From Nematostella vectensis (taxonomy: Eukaryota > Cnidaria > Anthozoa > Actiniaria > Edwardsiidae): a stretch of DNA of 64,000 nucleotides. The notes under the pieces were generated by a model that saw only the letters and a list, made by a program, of their open reading frames with translations, made no database searches and was not told where the DNA came from. Made by a program: the position numbers and the translations under genes. The stretch covers positions 4,450,001 through 4,514,000 of the forward strand of contig NC_064034.1 of NCBI RefSeq assembly GCF_932526225.1, written 5' to 3'. Below, one piece after another: positions 9,901 to 20,414 of the stretch (within the stretch, counting starts at the first letter, position 1; every line of letters starts with the position of its first letter).

Positions 9901-12713
9901 ACAACTTCGAAATTTTGTACAGTACATAATACTGCTAAAAATGATCGCAGTCCCCTGTCTCTCACACTCTGCATAATAAAAAATGTCTTACTGCTGGGGT
10001 TTTTCTGAAGAGATGGCACCCTGTAAAATAAATAAATGCAGAAGGGTTAAGAAAGGCTTTACACATTAATTAATAGAAACAATAAGTACAGTACCTTATG
10101 CCTGAGGGAGAACCCAGGACTGGGGATTTACTCTCAGTATTTTGCAACTTTAGTACATCATTTGACTTGGACATTTCAACCTCATAATTAGCGCTGAAGT
10201 AAATAGAAAAGCATTCATTGCAAATAATTAAAGTAACTGTAAATATAATTTGATGGAAATTCACCTTAGTTCATTTTTCTTGTAGCCCAGAAATGTCTTG
10301 AGTCCCTCTAGTTCTGCAGCTTGCCTGTCCTGCTGACAATGTGACATGTTAACGTTGTTGCCATCTAAAACACAGCACTTCACCACACTCATTCCAATCA
10401 AACCTTGCCTTACCACACTAGCTTGTGAAACCATTTTCTCTCTACTCTTTAGACCTAATGTTTTCATCCTTTGCTGAATTCCTGTTCCAGGTAAAATATA
10501 AAGAAACAAATTAGAAAAATGTATATCAGCATAATATAGAGTGCAAACTTATTAAATAAAATGAAATATTAAACATATAGCATAGACTGAGGGGAGAGGC
10601 CCATCCACCCCAAGGCGATATAAAGAATGTCTTATCCAAATTGACAGACACAGTTTCTATCATGTAATGAATGAGGGAGTATGTCCCTTTTGCGGTATGG
10701 TCTGGTACAGCACTCTGCCTGCTACACAGTTGTTCTTTAACCGCTCATACTAAAAGGTTGGTTAGCTTGATTTTGCAAGATACATTAGTACCCACATCAT
10801 TAAACATATAGTATCCGAGCCAGAGGGGACTCACAGTGCCAAATGTAGAGAGCCAAGTTTTAAAACCTCTAAAAAAATCCAATTTCACCTGAGCTGGGTT
10901 CAATCTCTCTTGCTTCAGAAGTGACCTTGGTACCACTGAACTATCCTCCCACTCTCTAAATATCAAATAAATACCACATCTTATAACCTCTTCTTAGAAC
11001 TAGGGTGTTACCCTGCTTTTCCAGGAGTAGTCTCTTATTTTGTTCTTTGAGTTGCTCCAGCTGTTCCTTGTGATTCCTTTGCAGCTGGCCCAGCTTGTCC
11101 TCAAACACCCCTCGGCCACCACTAGGGGAGGACTCCCTGGACTGTCTACTGGTCTAGAATTGAAAACATGATTATCAATAATATACAGTATACTTATTAA
11201 CAATTTACAGGTCTGAAATAGAAGACAAAACACAGAATCAATAGTTTAATCGTTTACATAACAATCAGTCAACAAAGCACCTAAGTGTTTTCAGGGGCCA
11301 AAACAGATATTTTCATGGAATAAACAACATTCTCTTCTTCTTTGTGGGCTGTGAAAATGACAAATACTTTCTGCAAACTGTGTGTGAGTGTCTAAGCATG
11401 GGTCATTAAAGCTCTTATAGAATGAATGGATGCAAAAAAGTTTTCTATTTATTTGGACACTGTATGCAATGCACATCCTTGTAAGCATTATAATTTTCTC
11501 ATGTCTGACGATTTTATACTAGAGGTCAATTATAAGGTGGCAATAATGTAAGATGTGAAGGCAGCGACTTATATAAACAGCGTACATGCAGAGCTGTAGC
11601 AGGGGGGGGGGGGGGGGGGTGGCACTTTCCTTTATTGTTTTCTTAATGATTCTGTATGGTGTCCCCTCCCCAATAATTTGAGGCCTGCTACCGCTATATA
11701 GCTGTTGTCCTATGGTGCTGCCATACAGAGTACTAACCCTGTACGCAAGCTCTTGATATGGTGGAGAGGGGATCTCAGGACAGTATCTCTGGCCATAGCT
11801 TGCAGCTCTTTCCAAAGACATGCTTGATTTGAGAGCTTTTAACTCTTGAATCTGCATAACAAGAAAAACATGTGCCTTCATTTTAGATGTTCTAAGCACC
11901 AAGTTAGAGAGAATATAAGAGCAGATCAGTGAAATCACTGAAGAACATCAGGTTGTTGTATTTTAATTATTTTATAGCAAATATTGCCTAATAACTAGCA
12001 TTTATATAAAATAAACTATTGGTTTAAGTGTAAGTACCTTTTCTTTCTCCAGAGCACTTATTCTTTGATCTTCAGCAGGAGAAGATCTTGGTGATCTTTG
12101 CTTGTGTGACAGTAACGTCTGATTACATGAAAAAGGAGTCTGCACAGAAACAGTATATAATACTTAGCAATATTGCCCAAAGCACATAACACACATTAGA
12201 TGTCTAATGTGACTATATCAACCCCACTCAGAACACTTTTATTCCTGAAATAAAACATATTTTGGTTCCTATGACTACTTTGCAAATCAAGATTTGATAG
12301 ATTTTGATTATCACGAATAATAATAAATAAGGTCTGGCCAACAAAATCAGGCCAATACCATAGCCAGGATTTTAGATGGAGGTTTTTCCAACAACCCCCC
12401 CCCCCCCCCCTTATCTCTTGGCTAACTAATAATTTTAATATAAAGAACTTTTCTACTCCGATCACAAAAATTTAAACATGAATAACTTATCTTTGCTTTT
12501 TTTTAATTTTGCCAAATATTTTAAAACAAGTAATTAGAAGCAAGAGCAATAGACTACTAAGAAGCTCTGCCGCCACCGTCCTACCTGCCTTGCTGGGTTA
12601 GATCTATCTCTTGATCTTGGCAGTTTCATCACACAGAATTTCATTTTGTGTGTGTGATATAACGCCTGCGACTCAAACTTCATGTTACACGCTTCACACT
12701 TCCACTTATCCAT
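3911..12713 (-). CDS. CCDC17: coiled-coil domain-containing protein 17 homologue
   Basis: Twenty exons on the minus strand: 12713-12585, 12139-12038, 11851-11738, 11153-11012, 10481-10414, 10332-10265, 10193-10095, 10020-9992, 9646-9514, 9171-9062, 8892-8807, 8256-8217, 8101-7944, 7653-7580, 7249-7037, 6141-5998, 5792-5720, 5284-5174, 4911-4808 and 4043-3911. They sum to 2130 nt (709 residues) and every junction keeps phase. The N terminus has a C2HC-type zinc-binding motif (C6, C9, H22, C27), like the one at the start of vertebrate CCDC17. Coiled-coil segments follow (for example QLEQLKEQNKRLLLEKQ and ELLKQMTEIERMKREL). The conserved C-terminal region contains PYDPSAGFSVFWDFILGL, GWAKMNLFDASDRLISGR and ELFIRLVNARD, each with a clear counterpart in vertebrate CCDC17. 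Molecular function is poorly known. The last exon may instead splice at 3931, so the 3' end is provisional. Exons 15 and 17 are each followed by tandem repeats that copy their own donor site. Confidence 0.85.
4211..4447. mobile_element. MITE-like element with about 40-bp terminal inverted repeats
   Basis: The left end reads TAGTTCCAGAAAATATCCAT and its reverse complement closes the element at 4447. The arms continue through C-rich (left) and G-rich (right) tracts into ATTGAG/CTCAAT. AATTTCCAA-type sub-repeats lie inside. It sits within the last intron of CCDC17. No transposase is encoded. Confidence 0.75.
5446..5767. repeat. 53-bp tandem repeat copying the CCDC17 exon 17 / intron junction
   Basis: Six copies start at 5446, 5504, 5557, 5610, 5663 and 5716 (period 53, first interval 58). 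On the minus strand each unit contains the exon-17 tail AACAGGATTCCACAG followed by the donor GTAGACC. Only the highest-coordinate copy is joined to the rest of exon 17 (5792-5720). The others lie downstream in the intron as potential decoy donors. Confidence 0.85.
6285..7085. repeat. 106-bp tandem repeat copying the CCDC17 exon 15 / intron junction
   Basis: Eight copies with an exact 106-bp period, aligned on ACTTACTTGGGGAAGG at 6289 through 7031. On the minus strand each unit holds the tail of exon 15 (GTGCAACCCACCCCTTCC), then CCAA and the consensus donor GTAAGTAT. The copy at 7037 is the functional exon end, because only this choice keeps frame with exon 16. Each intronic unit also has CTAAC followed by CCTCTCAG, a plausible branch point and acceptor. 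A unit could therefore act as a 61-nt exon plus a 45-nt intron. First and last copies share GTGGTGATCGCC, unlike the middle copies. Confidence 0.9.
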
Positions 12714-12774
12714 GACTACCTCCTCGACTGCATACACTTGTACACACTTTTCTGATCTATTGCGGTGAAGAGAC

Positions 12775-13056
12775 TTGAATGCTTACAATACTCCTTGTCA
12801 TGTAGAAAAGTTGGTCGATCATATTCAAAAGGTACCATGGCATTCATTATTGCAAGACGCTGCCAGAACTTATTCTATCCGTGGAAACCATGTTGTCTCA
12901 TCTGATTTGGTCGGTCAGCAACATAAGCCCGCGATCAAAGAAAGCGGTAATTCTACAACAGGTAGTGGTCTACAATGGGAAACAGAACAACGTAACTTTC
13001 GAAATGCCGGCCCAAATGGCTTAAAACTTCAGCCAGACAAGACAGAATATTCTTGA
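12775..13056 (+). other. unassigned open frame beside the CCDC17 start
   Basis: A frame of about 93 codons with no ATG begins 62 bp from the CCDC17 start codon on the opposite strand. Its composition is protein-like (HVEKLVDHIQKVPWH, GLQWETEQRNFRNAG), but I recognise no family. A TGA lies just upstream in frame. It may be an exon of a divergent gene whose start is not visible, a 5' UTR, or chance. Confidence 0.15.
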
Positions 13057-14072
13057 GAGTTTTACGATTTTATTTGGTAGTTAAGTAAACGGCTTATTTC
13101 AACGTAACGTGAACCACTATAATTTATTCACACACACAGTGAATTCTCCTTTACTCAGTCGCGCACATGCATATGACATCTTTTGTGTTGCTGCTTTTAG
13201 CCATTTTATTTTTTCCCCTGTATTCTTTTTCGCAGCCCCCAGTGGTTGGAGCCACACAACGTCCCCGCCGCGCAACGTCGCGCACGTGCATACATACCTT
13301 TTGAGCTCAGAAACAAAAAAAGTAAACTGATCTATGCTGCTGAAATGTGCGAGATCTTAAAAGATGGTTTATGTGATCATTTTTGGCAAAACGTTTTAGG
13401 CGTTTTTATTCATATTCTTACACTTGATCGCCATCGGGATGATATTTATTCTCCAAAATAATAACATAATATTTCAATTCTAATTGACAATTGACATATA
13501 TGCCCATATTAGGCAATACACAACAAAGGAGATATAAGAATAAAATGTTTTTCTTTATGAAAAATCTGCAAGTACCATCACTGAGTCAATTCTAAACAAA
13601 CCAATAACGTGCCTAGTATAGTGAACATTTCAGGATGTGCAGCGGGTATGCTTTAAGAAAGAAAGCTTTCTTAAGTGCCGTAGCAGGCCTTGAAAGGAAA
13701 TATTGGGAAGCACATCCACGCCCCTACTGGTTATGTATTCTTTTTTTTTTTTGTACTCAAGTATGTCTTGTATTTAACTATGGAGGCCAGCTCGAAAACT
13801 TCTACTCTTAACGTCGGAACTAACTTGATTTTTTAGATAACCTATAATCAAAATACGTAATATGTAATAACACAGAATTAATAAAAGTCTGTACATTTTT
13901 TAACCTGCTAGCCAGATCTCATTTGGGGTTATTCGGAAGGTTTTATTTTCGAATATTGGGAACCCTGTGCGCGCGCGAAGGCTCGGCAATACATTTCTTT
14001 GATTTTGTATTTACATGCCACGGGCAGCCCATGGCGGCGCATGTGAACAGAATAACATGCAAAGTCTATCGT
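13057..14072. other. intergenic between CCDC17 and PAN gene A
   Basis: No recognisable gene. An open frame at 13246-13461 on + has no known domain. A minus-strand AATAAA at 13942-13947 lies about 126 bp past the gene A stop codon and is a plausible polyadenylation signal for that gene. Confidence 0.4.
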
Positions 14073-15482
14073 CTATCTGTAATATAATGCCCAGGAAGCA
14101 TTGTTGAAATTGTCAGGGATCTTGTCCGTGTCACAGTAAAAATTCCCTTTAATCATGCCAAGTTTGTGGTTAACCCCGCTATCGTCTTTCATGTGGATTA
14201 TATCCTTGACTAGTGCGTCATCGTTATTTCCTTTCCAGCGGTTATTATCAGAATCCCACTTCATGCAGTTAGTGCTGATAATTGACGTGTCGTCTGGGAG
14301 ACGGTAGAAGCTACCACAAGCTGACGGTCGTGAAGATGCCGTGTCTGTCATTTGCCTGTGTAGAAAAGACTCTTACCAGCTACTGATAATGCAAAGACCT
14401 TATGCTGTCAAGCATATTTCACCCGGGAGGAAGACACACACATGACCAGGCGCCCGTTTCTCGAAACACCCGAGAATTCTCGCGGGCCTGAAAACTTCAT
14501 TTTGCATTTTTCCTCAAAATTTTGCTGCATGTTTTCATTTTTGAGAACTGCTTTCATGTTAGAACAGTTTGAAATTCCTCTTGGTTCATATTCCAAAAGA
14601 TTACGCTCAATAGGGCCATTTTCGAAGTTTTGCTCAACTCAAAAAGTTACCCGAAAAGTCTCGGGTGTGACTCCGAGGTCCCGATAAATTTCTTAATATT
14701 TAAGCCATGTGACTTTTGAGCCCGAGAAGTCCGACAAAGATCAAAATCTATAAAGAGAATCATCCTTCACTTGAATCTTTGTGATAAAAAATACGATTGA
14801 CGATATTTCAACACATTCAGATACCATAAATTTTATAGGAATAAGTCAGCTTTTCAAATGAAAGGAATAAAACTTTTCCGAGAATTCTCGAGTGTTTTTA
14901 GAAACGAGCCTGGGGCTCGTTTCTAAAAAAATTAGAAAAAAATAAATTATCAATTTTTTTTGGGTGTTCAATCAGAATTTGCATTAATCTTTACGCGCTA
15001 GTATGCTTCTAATTGTTTTCTTAAGCTGTTATACAATATATTAAGGCGACGTATATAGGGTATTCCACACTATGCCAGTGTAAAAGATAATCTTGTTAGT
15101 ACGCAAGCTGTGTTATCACCTGACCACGTGATCCCCCGTCTCGTTAAGGGCGGTGGCGATATGCAGCACTCTCCCCACGCTTTCCATCTTGCAGTACCAG
15201 CGTAACTGTCGGAAGTAGTCCAGATCTCTAAGAACCTTCAAGCCTTTTATGGAGAGATGGACTGAGTTGTCATCGTAACGTGATATGACAGTCCAGTCTT
15301 TACTCTTACTTGAGCTAACGGACGGCTCTTTTCCGGAAAGGATGGCCCTGTCGATAAGCGTCCATCCACCTGGACATGGTTATCATAATCATCAAATAGT
15401 AGGGCATAGTCGGATTTGAAAAGAAACAAATACTCTACGGTAGTGATGATGCGGATAACGACTATATTGTTGTTGTTGTTGT

Positions 15483-15514
<32 letters not shown>

Positions 15515-15569
15515 GTGATGGTGATGGTGATGGTGATGGTGATGGTGATGGTGATGGTGATGGTGATGG

Positions 15570-15601
<32 letters not shown>

Positions 15602-18600
15602 GTGATGGTGATGGTGATGGTGATGGTGATGGTGATGGTGATGGTGATGGTGATGGTGATGGTGATGGTGATGGTGATGGTGATGGTGATGGTGATGGTG
15701 ATGGTGATGGTGATGGTGATGGTGATGGTGATGGTGATGGTGATGGTGATGGTGATGGTGATGGTGATGGTGATGGTGATGGTGATGGTGATGGTGATGG
15801 TGATGGTGATGGTGATGGTGATGGTGATGGTGATGGTGATGGTGATGGTGATGGTGATGGTGATGGTGATGGTGATGGTGATGGTGATGGTGATGGTGAT
15901 GGTGATGGTGATGGTGATGGTGATGGTGATGGTGATGGTGATGGTGATGGTGATGGTGATGGTGATGGTGATGGTGATGGTGATGGTGATGGTGATGGTG
16001 ATGGTGATGGTAGTGATGATGGTGGTGATGATGATGGTGGTGATGGTGGTGGTAGTAATGGTAGTGGTGGTGGTGATGATGGTGGTGATGGTGGTGATGA
16101 TGGTGGTGGTAGTGGTGGAGGTGGTGATGATGGTGGTAGTGATGGTGGAGTTGGTGGTAACGATGGTGGTCGTGATGATGGTGGTGATGATGATGATGAT
16201 AACTGTGATGAGAATAATGGTGTTAATGGTGAAAGCTGGTAGCAGTAGTTAATAGCTAGCTGTATTCTCTTACCTCCGTCAGTGGTCATGTCACAGTATA
16301 CATTGATCACCGTGCTGTTATCTGGTGAAATGATATACACTCTATTTCCTAAAGACAATCCCAAGTTTTTGTAAGCTTTGCACGATTGAGGATATTTACT
16401 ATCACATCCAGGGGCGCCAACTGAAAAAAAGAAAACACGTCTATATCATCCAAGCTGGTATATATCAACAAAGCTGGTAATAGAAATATGATCATATTAC
16501 AGGTTTGAATGCAACAAAAAACGTTGTCCATCTTTGGTATGGTGTAGAGGGCGGTATCGAAAGGCAGAAGTAAAGGCAGAAGTGTGTGAGGGGGTTAGCA
16601 TTGAAAGATTGGAGAGATTTCGCAGAATTCGTCTGCTACTCCACCTATGGTTTGCAACTTTTTTGAAGAATTAGCATTTTCTTGTGAATGATTCTTAACC
16701 CTATTCAGACCGGGGGGGGGGGGGGTTTGAGGCCCCTAGCACCTTTGATCTGTAATCATTTTTGAACTAGTAGGGCTAGAGCATTAAAATTTGATTACTT
16801 TTCCTAAAATTTATCTTGGATCAGTTTGGTGTTAACAAAATTTCGATGTGTACCATGGTAACCATAGTAACCAACATAGGTTTAATGAAAATTAGGCAAA
16901 ACGCTTTATGTCGTTAAGATCAACTATTAATACGACGTATTCAACGTAAATCCATTTCATATAAACGTTTTATACCAAGTTTTGAAAAAACACAATAAAA
17001 ATTTACAACTCTATTTTTTGTCAATTTTTGACCTTCTTGAAATAGTGCTTGTAGCGAAAAAACATTCATATCTACCTGAAATCATTAATACAACTTGAAA
17101 CGAAGATTAAATATTGTCAAAAAGCTTCAGATTTTGCCACCCAGTTTTTATTGATTAAAATAAATAACTTTCATTAAATCCAAGATGCCGGATCCAAGAT
17201 GGCGGTGCTGATGTTACATAATTAGCTAGAATTCGCTGGTTTTTTTTAAACTAACGTAAATTTGGCAAAATCCTTTTTATATTCCTCTATTTTAAATAAA
17301 AAGTAAAAAAAAAAACATTCTTTGGAAAGGTATTTAAATTATTACTTTAATTAAGAGTCCATTTGCAAACTTATGATATATTAAAGGTACCATGCCAATC
17401 AATGACGTTACAGGTGTCATATATTGTTGTCATAGAAACAGTGTCACTAATAATATATGTCTACTGCAAGATTATCGAAAAAATATACAGAAATACACAT
17501 CTAACAAAAACAGAAATATTGCTCGTTTCTGCTCACTTAAGTGACGTCATCGTGACGTCACAAAGACAATTTCTTTGAAGAATATCGGTCGCTTTTTGAA
17601 TACGAACTGATTATGATAACTTATTTGGATTTTGGATGTTCTATGCAAAGGTTTCGAAAGCTAGGCTATTTATAACCATATATTTAAATGTTTAAATGAC
17701 GTCATAATGACGTCATATTGCGTTGCTATGGCAACACAGAATATCATTTTGTTCCTCTTTGTCAGATAATAATTCTTTGAAAATTTGGTCATAATAGCTC
17801 CAATGGTTCAAAAGTTACGGATGGGGGGCCGAAAGAGCCCCCCCCCCCCCCCGGTCAGAGGAAGCCTCAAAAAGCCCGGTCTGAATAGGGTTAATAACTA
17901 TGAAAACCAAACTACCCCGGGGGGGACGTGTCTCCACTGCCTTTGCCATCCTTCCGACCTACAGACCTATCCCGCGTTCTACCAGGCAAAATGTTAAATG
18001 GACAATTTATCTATTTTGTTATAAATCTCATTCCCCTGGGGGGGCAGGCCCACTGAAACAAAGCTGCTTAATTCCTTTCCAGCATTTGGTTTATGTCAAG
18101 AAAGCCATAAGTTCCTTTAACCCGTGAATAGCACATACCCTGTAAGATGGTGACATTCGCATCGGCGGAGCCCTCGGTCATACCATCGCTCACTACACAG
18201 CGATATGTCCCCGCGTCCTCATACCCAGGGGAACGAATGATCAGTGAGGGGGTATTAGTTTTTTCAACAAGTGCTCTGTCGAACTTATGCCAGGTAAATC
18301 TGGCGACGTGGCTGGTATTCGTGCTGCATGTAATATTTATTATATCGGTCAGCGGACACACTATCTGCTGCAGAGGCGTGGCGGTCACGTGTGGCGCTGG
18401 ACCTGTGAATACCAAATAAGGAATTGGCAAACAACAAAGGAATTGTTACTGACTATAATCGTGATTGAGATTCTTAACTGGAGTATTGAATCAAGAGGAG
18501 GGGGCTTCCTTGAGCGTTAAGATGCCTACTAAGTCATCATATTGAAAGATTTAACTATTTCAATAAATGGAACATTGTTCAAATCTGGAGGAAATGTTTT

Positions 18601-20414
18601 AAAGGGGGCACCTTCCGAAAAAAAAAAATGTATGTTTTAAAGTAAAAAGAAAATGAATTCGTGAGGAAGCGTCTTTTATAAGATGAACAATACGAAAACG
18701 AGAGACTTTTGAGTGCAAAAGAAATACTTTAATATTTCATTCAAAAATTGAATATATAAATAACCATTAACTCGTGATTGAACAGGTTCGCTATGGCAAT
18801 AAACTACACATGACGTTAGTGTTTAAAGATCATAACTGACAATAAGTGAACTTACTTTGCGTAAGTAATGCTGACGATTGTAACGATGCTGTCGTAGGGC
18901 GTGTTGTTTCGAATTGTTCTGATGTTGATGGTGTTGAGGGCTCATACGTAGATGTGTGAGATGTGGCTAATGGCGAAGTTGAGAAGGAGGAGGATGTTGG
19001 TGTTTCAGCTTTAGCTTTTGTCGAGGTTTCTGGTGTTGGTGATAGTTCTGGAATAGTTGCTGACAGTGTCGTAGCTGTAATAGCTGTCGCTGTTATCGGT
19101 AAAGCAGTTTCCACAGTATTTATTACACCTGCAGTAAAACTTGTTTCTGTCGGTGACGTGAGTACTGACGATATTGGTGAGATGCTCGAGGCAATTTTCT
19201 TTGAGGATGTTGATGTTTCAGCTTTAGCTTTTGTCGAGGTTTCTGGTGTTGGTGATAGTTCTGGAATAGTTGCTGACAGTGTCGTAGCTGTAATAGCTGT
19301 CGCTGTTATCGGTACTGCAGTTTCCACAGTATTTATTACACCTGCAGTAAAACTTGTTTCTGTCGGTGACGTGAGTACTGACGATATTGGTGAGATGTTC
19401 GAGGCAATTTTCTTTAAATGAAAAAGAAAGACATGAGTTTTCTTTGATGAAATAATCAATCAAATAATTCAGCTCCCGATTTCTTGAAAATTCTGAGAAC
19501 TTCTCCATTATTTGGAAATAGTAATTTATATTTAGCAATAGTTTTTTAGTTTTTTTTTCTCAAGAATGAATTAAATTCACACTTGCGTGAAATAATATCA
19601 ACTACATTTACATGAAACCAACCTTTTCCGGCCTTAGTTGCTTTTATACAAATGAATGTGTTTTTGTCATCTTCGTAAGTTAACTGTATGGTACCATGAA
19701 AGAACATTGACTTTAATTAAGACAGATTCATTCTCGCCACAGGGTTTAGAGAGAAAATCATTCTAAATTCATTAGTTTGACAACAAGCAAAGCCTATATT
19801 AGCCCTTTACTCCGGCAATGTTTATGGTGGTATTAGTTGCTTGACGCTTGACAAAAATATATATTTAAGAACTGATAACAAATCTTTTAGGTTTAACTTT
19901 AAACGTTCTTCTTAATTAAACGTTGTCTTCCAGCTTTACAAAAATTTGCGCATTATTTTCGACAATAAAATAGAATTCAGTTTACGATCTTTTCCTTTGC
20001 TCCTAATTTCCGATGTCGTTTTAATGGTTAGAGATTTTAAAAAGTGCTTATTAACTTTCTTAAAAAGAAAAACTGCATTCATATAGTCAGCTATGCTCTT
20101 TTAGATCTTACCATTTCCCTCGGCGCCGCGCGCAGTTTTTGAGAGACAGCTTGCGCTTGAAATCTCATCCCACCTCTGCCACCATCACACTCCGTCTGAG
20201 CAACCAGCAGTTCACAAACTCCTTCCTTCAGGTAGAAATTATAAGAAGTGCAATCTCCGTGACAAGCCTGTATACATCCTAGCCAGTCTACACCAGTTAA
20301 TACCTGGTAGGGTTTGCCTGCAAATACTCTTTCGCGATAAGTAAAAGTGTGGAAAGAGCCGAGACCGCTACAAGAGGAGATAAACATTACGAGAAATTCT
20401 ATCGTGTTAGCCAT
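14073..20414 (-). CDS. secreted PAN - Ser/Thr-rich - Ig - fibrinogen-like protein (gene A)
   Basis: Six exons on the minus strand: 20414-20112, 19411-18856, 18402-18139, 16420-16274, 15369-15120 and 14355-14073. They sum to 1803 nt (600 residues) with all phases continuous. Exon 1 has a hydrophobic leader ([17 protein letters not shown]) and a PAN/apple-like half-domain ([24 protein letters not shown]). Exon 2 is a Ser/Thr/Pro-rich stalk with two 71-residue direct repeats. Exon 3 is an Ig-like domain (NITCS, then [14 protein letters not shown]). Exon 4 opens like a fibrinogen C-terminal domain ([19 protein letters not shown] then TTDGGGWTL); exons 5 and 6 continue with a diverged tail. The protein is probably extracellular and binds unknown ligands in adhesion, recognition or mucus. 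No transmembrane anchor is seen. Introns hold a GATGGT satellite and two terminal-inverted-repeat elements. Gene B is its tandem paralogue. Confidence 0.75.
14446..14913. mobile_element. MITE-like element with about 36-bp inverted repeats
   Basis: The left arm starts CCAGGCGCCCGTTTCTCGAA and includes CGAGAATTCTCG. The right arm is its diverged reverse complement (CGAGAATTCTCGAGTG, then GAAACGAGCCTGG). About 470 bp, inside the last intron of gene A, with no coding capacity seen. Confidence 0.65.
15484..16212. repeat. GATGGT/GATGAT satellite (microsatellite) array
   Basis: Over 700 bp of GAT-based repeat. The core at 15600-16008 is almost pure GATGGT hexamers, flanked by GATGAT and by degenerate GGTGGT-containing units to 16212. 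It lies in the intron between gene A exons 15369-15120 and 16420-16274. The long frames it creates on both strands (Met-Val on +, Ser-Pro on -) are composition artefacts. Confidence 0.95.
16699..17890. mobile_element. non-autonomous piggyBac-like element flanked by TTAA
   Basis: TTAA at 16695-16698 and 17891-17894 flank perfect terminal repeats CCCTATTCAGACCGGG (left) and CCCGGTCTGAATAGGG (right). An inner inverted pair, TTTGAGGC with GCCTCAAA, lies about 20-35 bp in. TTAA target duplication and CCC-starting termini are hallmarks of the piggyBac superfamily. At 1.2 kb with no transposase frame it is a deletion derivative. Its interior is AT-rich and holds several TGACGTCA-type motifs and one AAGATGGCGG motif. 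It sits in the gene A intron between the Ig and fibrinogen-like exons. Confidence 0.8.

Noticed and set aside
10861-10965. A segment in CCDC17 intron 4 with weak resemblance to tRNA A and B boxes (possible SINE)
   Set aside because: The B-box match is poor and no cloverleaf could be drawn convincingly, so I did not call a tRNA or SINE.
15416-16364. Two long open frames over the GATGGT array, Met-Val repeats on + and Ser-Pro repeats on -
   Set aside because: They are the direct translation of a hexanucleotide satellite inside an intron of gene A, with no independent support for coding.
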